43,976 nucleotides of DNA from Sclerotinia nivalis (Eukaryota; Ascomycota; Leotiomycetes; Helotiales; Sclerotiniaceae), in NCBI GenBank assembly GCA_029531795.1, contig JAPEIS010000027.1, positions 1 through 43,976 of the forward strand, in the 5' to 3' direction. Positions 1-10,000 of the stretch are shown piece by piece; positions within the stretch are counted from its first letter, which is position 1, and each line of letters begins with the position of its first letter. Made by a program: the position numbers and the translations under genes. The notes under the pieces are model-generated. The model saw only the letters and a program-made list of their open reading frames with translations, was not told the origin of the DNA and searched no databases.

Positions 1-2538
1 TAGAAGTGGAAGAGAAGAGCAGCATTATTTTGAGCTTTGAAAGAACTCCAATAGAAACATGGTTTAAGTTAATAGATGAAGAAGGTATGTCATTTAAAGA
101 CATTGAAAATCTAATGAAATAGCTTTTAAGAAGCGTGAATTAGAATGGTCAAGAATATTAAATATATTAAAAGATATTCATAATGACAAAGACTTCCAAA
201 CACGTGAGGAATCCGTGAATTTAGTTAGTGATTTGGTAAATAATGTAAGAAAAGGTAATTTGGAAACGGATTCAGATAGTGAGACAGTAAATGAAACAAA
301 TTCTATAAAACCTAATAAATTAAAACAGTTTACAAGAACAAAAATGCAAAGTTTTTCTAATAATGTAATAAGTGTAACAGAGGTTAAAAACAATTATTTC
401 ATAGGTCATTTAACTAGCAGATTTAAGTATTTTAAAAGATTTTGATGAAATAAAAGAAAGTTTAGATATAGTTAATGGAAGTTTTGTTACTATAGGTAAA
501 CCTATTCTAATTGATAATGTTAATGTATCTTTAAGAGATACTATGTTATTAGCGCCAGGATCTAAGAAAACTTTAGCTGCTATAGGTAGTTTGTATGATA
601 AAAAATTGAATAAAATATTTATAGGTGATAGGATTAAAAATATGAAATTATTTCTAAAAGAAGACCCTGTTTTATTCGAGGAGTATGCATTACAAGATGC
701 TTTAATTACTTTAATACACGCTTGTTTTATGGAGGATTTTAATTTTAGAACTGGTTCTGTGGGAATCCCTTTGACATTGTCAACTTTATCGAGAAACTAT
801 ATATTAAATAAATGACGTATAAATGGGTACAGAGGTTATCAAATAACCCCTGAGTTTTTGTTAGGAGATGTATTAAAAGGTCAAACACCTAAAGGTTTAA
901 ATTTAACAAATACTATAGGTCTTAAAATGAGTTTATATATTTCTAATTATAAAGGTGGTAGAAATGAGAGTTTTATGTATGGTATTGATAATGAAATAAA
1001 ATGATTTGATTATGATTTAACTAGTGCATATACAACAGCTATGGCTATGTTAGGAGATCCTTGTTATAATCAAAGTAGAATTTTAAGAGAAGGAGATTTA
1101 TTAAAAATGACTAAAGAAGAAATATTATATTCATATTTAGTAATAAAATGCTCTTTCAAGTTCCCTGACAGTGTAAAATATCCTTCTATACCTTGTTACT
1201 TGGATAAAACAACAACTGTTTATGCCTTGGAAGGATCAGCGATCTTGACAGGGAGTGAATATTTATTGGCTAAAACACAGGGTTGTAATATAAAAATAGA
1301 AGAAATTTTCTATATACCTTTTAGAAAGGATAAAGTGGGAGATAGAATAATAGAGGTAAAACCTTTTGAGGATTGTATAAAAAAGTTACAAAATAAAAGG
1401 GTTACATATCCTAAAGGATCTATAAATAATTTGATATATAAAGATATAGGTAATTCTATTTATGGTTTAACTGTTAAAGGTATGAGTAATAATATGAAAT
1501 ACGATGTAAAAACAAAACAAACAGTTAGAATGAGTAGTGGAATATTATCTAATCCGATTATAGCATCTTGAACGACTGCTTTAATAAGAAGTATAATAGG
1601 TGAACTTCTTCATAACATACAGGGCGTAGGAGGTAAAGTAGTATCAGTGACCACAGATGGATTTATAACAAATATAGAAAATCTGGAAACAATTCTTCAT
1701 AAAAAAGAGGAAGAAGAAGAAGAAGAAAGTTTTGGTTTATTTAAAGAATATAGGAAGATGAGGGCTAAATTAAGTGATAATGATTCGGGTTTAGAAATAA
1801 AGAAAACTACGAAGGGTATAGTTTCTTGATCAACAAGAGGTCAGTTTAGTAAAGAAGGAGAATTAAAGGCTTCCACGGGTTTCCAAAACAGAGATTATTC
1901 TTTTGAGGAATTAGATTCTATATTTAAAGATACTATGAATTCTGAGGATAAGAAATTAGAATTTATCCAGACTAGTTTAAGAAGTGCTTTAGATATTTAT
2001 AAGAAAGGAGGTCATGTTACTCCTACTTATTCTGATAGAATTTTCAGGATGTGATATGATAACAGAAGATCTATTATAATACCTACAGATTTAAAAGCTT
2101 ATTTTAGTGATAATAATAATAAGATAAATTACACAAATATTTTAATGGATTCAAAGCCTTTAAAGTTTAGATGAAGGAAAACTATATCGTTTTTATGGTA
2201 ATTTAAATAAGACAACTATTTATGAGAAGAAAGCAAGCAGTAATAAATTAAGTAATGTTTATAAAAGTTATTTAGAATTAGCAATACGTAATTTCTTGAA
2301 AGGTTTAATGAATGATTCGTATAATTTAGATAGTAATTCGTTTGGAAACTATAAAGATATAATAGATTATATTCATCAATATGATCACTCATATAAAATA
2401 AGTCCTAATATTCTAGCCCAAATCAAACGAAAGGGTATTATAAAAAGACCTGTGGTAAAAACTAAAGAAACTTTGGATTTTGTAGAATATATAAAGATCA
2501 AATCACTTAAATTTGATGAAGGTTCATTCTTTAAATAG
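1..2538 (+). CDS. dpo: Family B DNA polymerase, unit U1: 5'-truncated and frameshifted
   Basis: Position 1 is the second base of codon 394, so the N-terminal region and Exo I are missing. Exo II, Exo III, motifs A, B and C and KxY are still recognisable. Compared with intact units it lacks 4 bases near 99-106, 2 near 418 and 2 near 2164. The first two losses together restore the frame, but the stretch between them is out of frame, and the third breaks the frame before KxY. One codon is also missing from the GAA/GAG run near 1706-1730. Substitutions sit at 31-36 (Phe-Asn to Leu-Ser), about 1383 (Glu to Lys) and 2503-2508 (Tyr-Pro to Ser-Leu). No other unit has so many changes, and they lie at the window edge. 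Poor consensus at a contig end is more likely than real decay. Confidence 0.85.
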
Positions 2539-2925
2539 AAAAATTCTTATTATTATTATTCTTAAGAGGTTAATCTATTTATGTTTATAAAAATAATAGT
2601 AATAATAATAATAATTTTATAAAAATAATTTTATAAATTTTATAAATTTGTAAATATTGATACTGTTTTATGTTAATGTTTATTAGTAATGGGTCGTATA
2701 AAAGTGTAAAAATGTGAACAAAAATTGTAACAATAAAAACGTTCGATTTATTGTTACAATCAAAAATTCATATTTTATTCACAATTATCCTGAAGTAATT
2801 TACACTAAATAACTAAAGAATTGAAGGGATTTTGAAAAAAGACCCATTATACATATAGAACAGTATCAATAAAGGTTTAATAGCAGTATAATATTTGTAT
2901 AAAGAGTAAAGAATAAATATTCTAG
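2539..2925. other. Spacer after U1 with nested inverted repeats (2655-2871)
   Basis: This 387-bp non-coding spacer matches the one described in detail at 6649-7035. The central 14-bp stem pair is at 2724-2760 and the outer arms are at 2655-2667 and 2859-2871. Despite the many differences in the gene copy before it, I saw no change in the spacer. Confidence 0.8.
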
Positions 2926-5900
2926 GTGCAAGTGCTGGTAAACTTAATGAGTTCAAGAGTAATAAAAATAATAAATAAAGCGATAGTTTGTTTTTCGACG
3001 TTAGAAATGAAAAACCCGAGTTTTTGTCTTTTAACGAATTGGATAATAAAAGCAGACCTTTTAGATATTTATAAAAGTAGTGGGTTTTTCTCGTTGGTGT
3101 GTAAAAATAGAGGTATTACGTTGATTAATAAAAGAAATAGCTTTTATTCGTGTGGGTATTTTTCGATGGTTAATAAAAGAAGAGTTTTTTCTACTTTGAT
3201 TTTTGATGAAGGTAGAAATAGATTGTTAAAAAAGAAGGTATAACTTCTTTAGTTTCGAAAAATCAAGATAATGATTCTTACGCAGAAGGGGGTGATCATT
3301 TAAATAATAAATGGTTGAATTTAATGAAATTAGGTTATTTAAATGAAGAAGAATTATTTAATAGAAATCTAGATAGTTTTAATCTGACGGATAATTTAAA
3401 TACTTTAGAAGGATTTATTAACGATTTAGGAGGTATAAATAGAAAAGGGTTTGTTAATAGCACAGATATATTCGATGTGTTAGATTACCCTGTGTTGAGC
3501 GAATATTCTAAGTTATTTTTGAAAAAGAAAACTAAATTAAATCTGGTTGGTTTAAAAGATAAAATAGAATTAGGTAAATGATCTTATAATTTAATAATGT
3601 TGGAATTGCTTTATATTTTAGAGGTAGGTTTGTATAAGATAAATATAGAAATGGATAAAAGTGATTATAAAGAAGAATTAGTTGATTTGATGGAGAATTA
3701 TAAAGTATTGATAAGGGTTGTAATGGGTAAAATAGAACCTTCTATAAAACATAAAATACAAAAAAGTGGTATAACTGTAATACATAATACTTATACGGGT
3801 TATGATTCCGAGTTTCAGAATATAGATTTAAAATATAATGAGTTATTATCTGTACAGTTAGCAGTTAATACTAAAGTAAGCTTAAAAATGCCTTTGGTAA
3901 AAGATTATGAATTTTCAAAAATTGATACTTTAACAGGTAAAGTTTACCAAATAAAGATAGAATCTGAAAGTGTTATAAAATATGGAGAAATTTTAAAATT
4001 GTTAAATGACGGTATAAAAAGTATAAGATTCTTAAAATATAATAGTTATGATAACTCTATATCAAAAATTATAAATAATTTAAAATTAAAAAGAGTGCCT
4101 TGTGTAGAAGTGGAAGACAGCATTATTTTTAATTTTGAAAGAACTCCAATAGAAACATGGTTTAAGTTAATAGATGAAGAAGGTATGTCATTTAAAGAAC
4201 TTGTTAGAAAATCTAATGAAATAGCTTTTAAGAAGCGTGAATTAGAATGGTCAAGAATATTAAATATATTAAAAGATATTCATAATGACAAAGACTTCCA
4301 AACACGTGAGGAATCCGTGAATTTAGTTAGTGATTTGGTAAATAATGTAAGAAAAGGTAATTTGGAAACGGATTCAGATAGTGAGACAGTAAATGAAACA
4401 AATTCTATAAAACCTAATAAATTAAAACAGTTTACAAGAACAAAAATGCAAAGTTTTTCTAATAATGTAATAAGTGTAACAGAGGTTAAAAACAATTATT
4501 TCATAGGTCATTTAACTAGCGCAGATTTAAGTATTTTAAAAGATTTTGATGAAATAAAAGAAAGTTTAGATATAGTTAATGGAAGTTTTGTTACTATAGG
4601 TAAACCTATTCTAATTGATAATGTTAATGTATCTTTAAGAGATACTATGTTATTAGCGCCAGGATCTAAGAAAACTTTAGCTGCTATAGGTAGTTTGTAT
4701 GATAAAAAATTGAATAAAATATTTATAGGTGATAGGATTAAAAATATGAAATTATTTCTAAAAGAAGACCCTGTTTTATTCGAGGAGTATGCATTACAAG
4801 ATGCTTTAATTACTTTAATACACGCTTGTTTTATGGAGGATTTTAATTTTAGAACTGGTTCTGTGGGAATCCCTTTGACATTGTCAACTTTATCGAGAAA
4901 CTATATATTAAATAAATGACGTATAAATGGGTACAGAGGTTATCAAATAACCCCTGAGTTTTTTGTTAGGAGATGTATTAAAAGGTCAAACACCTAAAGG
5001 TTTAAATTTAACAAATACTATAGGTCTTAAAATGAGTTTATATATTTCTAATTATAAAGGTGGTAGAAATGAGAGTTTTATGTATGGTATTGATAATGAA
5101 ATAAAATGATTTGATTATGATTTAACTAGTGCATATACAACAGCTATGGCTATGTTAGGAGATCCTTGTTATAATCAAAGTAGAATTTTAAGAGAAGGAG
5201 ATTTATTAAAAATGACTAAAGAAGAAATATTATATTCATATTTAGTAATAAAATGCTCTTTCAAGTTCCCTGACAGTGTAAAATATCCTTCTATACCTTG
5301 TTACTTGGATAAAACAACAACTGTTTATGCCTTGGAAGGATCAGCGATCTTGACAGGGAGTGAATATTTATTGGCTAAAACACAGGGTTGTAATATAAAA
5401 ATAGAAGAAATTTTCTATATACCTTTTAGAAAGGATAAAGTGGGAGATAGAATAATAGAGGTAAAACCTTTTGAGGATTGTATAAAAGAGTTACAAAATA
5501 AAAGGGTTACATATCCTAAAGGATCTATAAATAATTTGATATATAAAGATATAGGTAATTCTATTTATGGTTTAACTGTTAAAGGTATGAGTAATAATAT
5601 GAAATACGATGTAAAAACAAAACAAACAGTTAGAATGAGTAGTGGAATATTATCTAATCCGATTATAGCATCTTGAACGACTGCTTTAATAAGAAGTATA
5701 ATAGGTGAACTTCTTCATAACATACAGGGCGTAGGAGGTAAAGTAGTATCAGTGACCACAGATGGATTTATAACAAATATAGAAAATCTGGAAACAATTC
5801 TTCATAAAAAAGAGGAAGAGAAAGAAGAAGAAGAAAGTTTTGGTTTATTTAAAGAATATAGGAAGATGAGGGCTAAATTAAGTGATAATGATTCGGGTTT

Positions 5901-6648
5901 AGAAATAAAGAAAACTACGAAGGGTATAGTTTCTTGATCAACAAGAGGTCAGTTTAGTAAAGAAGGAGAATTAAAGGCTTCCACGGGTTTCCAAAACAGA
6001 GATTATTCTTTTGAGGAATTAGATTCTATATTTAAAGATACTATGAATTCTGAGGATAAGAAATTAGAATTTATCCAGACTAGTTTAAGAAGTGCTTTAG
6101 ATATTTATAAGAAAGGAGGTCATGTTACTCCTACTTATTCTGATAGAATTTTCAGGATGTGATATGATAACAGAAGATCTATTATAATACCTACAGATTT
6201 AAAAGCTTATTTTAGTGATAATAATAATAAGATAAATTACACAAATATTTTAATGGATTCAAAGCCTTTAAAGAGTTTAGATGAAGGAAAACTATATCGT
6301 TTTTATGGTAATTTAAATAAGACAACTATTTATGAGAAGAAAGCAAGCAGTAATAAATTAAGTAATGTTTATAAAAGTTATTTAGAATTAGCAATACGTA
6401 ATTTCTTGAAAGGTTTAATGAATGATTCGTATAATTTAGATAGTAATTCGTTTGGAAACTATAAAGATATAATAGATTATATTCATCAATATGATCACTC
6501 ATATAAAATAAGTCCTAATATTCTAGCCCAAATCAAACGAAAGGGTATTATAAAAAGACCTGTGGTAAAAACTAAAGAAACTTTGGATTTTGTAGAATAT
6601 ATAAAGATCAAATACCCTAAATTTGATGAAGGTTCATTCTTTAAATAG
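2926..6648 (+). CDS. dpo: Family B DNA polymerase, unit U2: two frameshifts that cancel
   Basis: The gene runs from the GTG after an in-frame TAG to TAG at 6646-6648. One A is missing at 3228-3233 (A6 instead of A7), which shifts the frame after about residue 102. One extra T at 4959-4964 (T6 instead of T5) restores it shortly before motif A. As written, no continuous polymerase is encoded, though each part matches the intact copies. Other differences are a silent C-to-G at 2934, an AAAGAA to AAGAAA change near 3528 (Lys for Glu), and a 6-base in-frame loss near 4116 that turns Glu-Glu-Lys-Ser-Ser into Glu-Asp-Ser. The homopolymer changes look like sequencing error. The 6-base loss lies in a GAAGAGAAGAG-like run and could be slippage. 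Confidence 0.88.
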
Positions 6649-6656
6649 AAAAATTC

Positions 6657-6724
6657 TTATTATTATTATTCTTAAGAGGTTAATCTATTTATGTTTATAA
6701 AAATAATAGTAATAATAATAATAA
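6657..6724 (+). terminator. AT-triplet hairpin just after the polymerase stop codon
   Basis: TTATTATTATTATT at 6657-6670 is the exact reverse complement of 6711-6724, giving a 14-bp A/T stem around a 40-nt loop, 8 bp after the stop codon. It could mark or protect the transcript 3' end. Both arms are simple triplet repeats, so pairing may be fortuitous, and no GC-rich stem plus U-tract is present. Every unit has the same element at the same distance from its stop codon. Confidence 0.3.
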
Positions 6725-6764
6725 TTTTATAAAAATAATTTTATAAATTTTATAAATTTGTAAA

Positions 6765-6981
6765 TATTGATACTGTTTTATGTTAATGTTTATTAGTAAT
6801 GGGTCGTATAAAAGTGTAAAAATGTGAACAAAAATTGTAACAATAAAAACGTTCGATTTATTGTTACAATCAAAAATTCATATTTTATTCACAATTATCC
6901 TGAAGTAATTTACACTAAATAACTAAAGAATTGAAGGGATTTTGAAAAAAGACCCATTATACATATAGAACAGTATCAATA
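6765..6981. repeat. Five nested inverted repeats, candidate origin or control structure
   Basis: Five pairs of arms are nested around one centre. Outer: 6765-6777 with 6969-6981 (13 bp perfect, extendable by 6 pairs with two G-T wobbles). Second: TAATGGGTC 6797-6805 with 6951-6959. Third: AGTGTAAA 6813-6820 with 6909-6916. Fourth: TGTGAA 6823-6828 with 6888-6893. Inner: ATTGTAACAATAAA 6834-6847 with 6857-6870 (14 bp perfect) around the loop AACGTTCGA. The spacing between successive arms is unequal, so a folded strand would have internal loops rather than one long hairpin. The second stem holds the few G/C-rich bases of the spacer. The element starts 116 bp after the stop codon and ends 54 bp before the next GTG. 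A replication origin, a cruciform or a structured 5' leader RNA are possible; the pairing is seen, the role is inferred. Confidence 0.8.
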
Positions 6982-7035
6982 AAGGTTTAATAGCAGTATA
7001 ATATTTGTATAAAGAGTAAAGAATAAATATTCTAG

Positions 7036-10000
7036 GTGCAAGTCCTGGTAAACTTAATGAGTTCAAGAGTAATAAAAATAATAAATAAAGCGATAGTTTG
7101 TTTTTCGACGTTAGAAATGAAAAACCCGAGTTTTTGTCTTTTAACGAATTGGATAATAAAAGCAGACCTTTTAGATATTTATAAAAGTAGTGGGTTTTTC
7201 TCGTTGGTGTGTAAAAATAGAGGTATTACGTTGATTAATAAAAGAAATAGCTTTTATTCGTGTGGGTATTTTTCGATGGTTAATAAAAGAAGAGTTTTTT
7301 CTACTTTGATTTTTGATGAAGGTAGAAATAGATTGTTAAAAAAAGAAGGTATAACTTCTTTAGTTTCGAAAAATCAAGATAATGATTCTTACGCAGAAGG
7401 GGGTGATCATTTAAATAATAAATGGTTGAATTTAATGAAATTAGGTTATTTAAATGAAGAAGAATTATTTAATAGAAATCTAGATAGTTTTAATCTGACG
7501 GATAATTTAAATACTTTAGAAGGATTTATTAACGATTTAGGAGGTATAAATAGAAAAGGGTTTGTTAATAGCACAGATATATTCGATGTGTTAGATTACC
7601 CTGTGTTGAGCGAATATTCTAAGTTATTTTTGAAAAAAGAAACTAAATTAAATCTGGTTGGTTTAAAAGATAAAATAGAATTAGGTAAATGATCTTATAA
7701 TTTAATAATGTTGGAATTGCTTTATATTTTAGAGGTAGGTTTGTATAAGATAAATATAGAAATGGATAAAAGTGATTATAAAGAAGAATTAGTTGATTTG
7801 ATGGAGAATTATAAAGTATTGATAAGGGTTGTAATGGGTAAAATAGAACCTTCTATAAAACATAAAATACAAAAAAGTGGTATAACTGTAATACATAATA
7901 CTTATACGGGTTATGATTCCGAGTTTCAGAATATAGATTTAAAATATAATGAGTTATTATCTGTACAGTTAGCAGTTAATACTAAAGTAAGCTTAAAAAT
8001 GCCTTTGGTAAAAGATTATGAATTTTCAAAAATTGATACTTTAACAGGTAAAGTTTACCAAATAAAGATAGAATCTGAAAGTGTTATAAAATATGGAGAA
8101 ATTTTAAAATTGTTAAATGACGGTATAAAAAGTATAAGATTCTTAAAATATAATAGTTATGATAACTCTATATCAAAAATTATAAATAATTTAAAATTAA
8201 AAAGAGTGCCTTGTGTAGAAGTGGAAGAGAAGAGCAGCATTATTTTTAATTTTGAAAGAACTCCAATAGAAACATGGTTTAAGTTAATAGATGAAGAAGG
8301 TATGTCATTTAAAGAACTTGTTAGAAAATCTAATGAAATAGCTTTTAAGAAGCGTGAATTAGAATGGTCAAGAATATTAAATATATTAAAAGATATTCAT
8401 AATGACAAAGACTTCCAAACACGTGAGGAATCCGTGAATTTAGTTAGTGATTTGGTAAATAATGTAAGAAAAGGTAATTTGGAAACGGATTCAGATAGTG
8501 AGACAGTAAATGAAACAAATTCTATAAAACCTAATAAATTAAAACAGTTTACAAGAACAAAAATGCAAAGTTTTTCTAATAATGTAATAAGTGTAACAGA
8601 GGTTAAAAACAATTATTTCATAGGTCATTTAACTAGCGCAGATTTAAGTATTTTAAAAGATTTTGATGAAATAAAAGAAAGTTTAGATATAGTTAATGGA
8701 AGTTTTGTTACTATAGGTAAACCTATTCTAATTGATAATGTTAATGTATCTTTAAGAGATACTATGTTATTAGCGCCAGGATCTAAGAAAACTTTAGCTG
8801 CTATAGGTAGTTTGTATGATAAAAAATTGAATAAAATATTTATAGGTGATAGGATTAAAAATATGAAATTATTTCTAAAAGAAGACCCTGTTTTATTCGA
8901 GGAGTATGCATTACAAGATGCTTTAATTACTTTAATACACGCTTGTTTTATGGAGGATTTTAATTTTAGAACTGGTTCTGTGGGAATCCCTTTGACATTG
9001 TCAACTTTATCGAGAAACTATATATTAAATAAATGACGTATAAATGGGTACAGAGGTTATCAAATAACCCCTGAGTTTTTGTTAGGAGATGTATTAAAAG
9101 GTCAAACACCTAAAGGTTTAAATTTAACAAATACTATAGGTCTTAAAATGAGTTTATATATTTCTAATTATAAAGGTGGTAGAAATGAGAGTTTTATGTA
9201 TGGTATTGATAATGAAATAAAATGATTTGATTATGATTTAACTAGTGCATATACAACAGCTATGGCTATGTTAGGAGATCCTTGTTATAATCAAAGTAGA
9301 ATTTTAAGAGAAGGAGATTTATTAAAAATGACTAAAGAAGAAATATTATATTCATATTTAGTAATAAAATGCTCTTTCAAGTTCCCTGACAGTGTAAAAT
9401 ATCCTTCTATACCTTGTTACTTGGATAAAACAACAACTGTTTATGCCTTGGAAGGATCAGCGATCTTGACAGGGAGTGAATATTTATTGGCTAAAACACA
9501 GGGTTGTAATATAAAAATAGAAGAAATTTTCTATATACCTTTTAGAAAGGATAAAGTGGGAGATAGAATAATAGAGGTAAAACCTTTTGAGGATTGTATA
9601 AAAGAGTTACAAAATAAAAGGGTTACATATCCTAAAGGATCTATAAATAATTTGATATATAAAGATATAGGTAATTCTATTTATGGTTTAACTGTTAAAG
9701 GTATGAGTAATAATATGAAATACGATGTAAAAACAAAACAAACAGTTAGAATGAGTAGTGGAATATTATCTAATCCGATTATAGCATCTTGAACGACTGC
9801 TTTAATAAGAAGTATAATAGGTGAACTTCTTCATAACATACAGGGCGTAGGAGGTAAAGTAGTATCAGTGACCACAGATGGATTTATAACAAATATAGAA
9901 AATCTGGAAACAATTCTTCATAAAAAAGAGGAAGAGAAAGAAGAAGAAGAAAGTTTTGGTTTATTTAAAGAATATAGGAAGATGAGGGCTAAATTAAGTG

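Larger units (their letters stand above)
6649..7035. other. 387-bp non-coding spacer after U2 (reference copy)
   Basis: The only non-coding part of the unit. From 5' to 3' it holds: an ATT/AAT triplet hairpin (6657-6724) just after the stop codon; an AT-only stretch with ATTTTATAAA-like direct repeats (6722-6760); the nested inverted repeat (6765-6981); and an AT-rich leader (6982-7035) ending in TAG directly before the GTG of the next gene. The leader contains a short self-complementary GAATAAATATTC at 7021-7032. No tRNA, rRNA or second ORF was found. With one gene per circle, origin, promoter and transcript 3' end must all lie here or inside the gene. Two weak matches to the short AT-rich fungal mitochondrial promoter style occur at about 6807-6817 and 7009-7018; neither is convincing. 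Confidence 0.85.

Noticed and set aside
6765..6981. Terminal inverted repeats of a linear plasmid
   Set aside because: The arms are short, nested and inside a continuous tandem unit; head-to-tail joins are seamless. A linear plasmid with long terminal repeats would give head-to-head or end-limited reads.
6649..7035. Group I or group II intron, or tRNA-like element, in the spacer
   Set aside because: The nested pairs do not match the P/Q/R/S core of group I introns, no group II domain V was seen, and GGTGCAAGTCC only loosely resembles a T-arm with no acceptor or anticodon arms.
8397..8612. A 71-residue antisense ORF repeated in every unit
   Set aside because: It is the mirror of the Exo I-Exo II insertion of the polymerase, recurs only because the unit recurs, has Leu/Phe/Ser-rich composition expected from the complement of Lys/Asn/Glu codons, and no start context or similarity I recognise.
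9052..9070. GGTTAT-CAA-ATAACC hairpin inside the gene
   Set aside because: Six A/T-rich pairs within coding sequence between Exo III and motif A; expected by chance in DNA of this composition.
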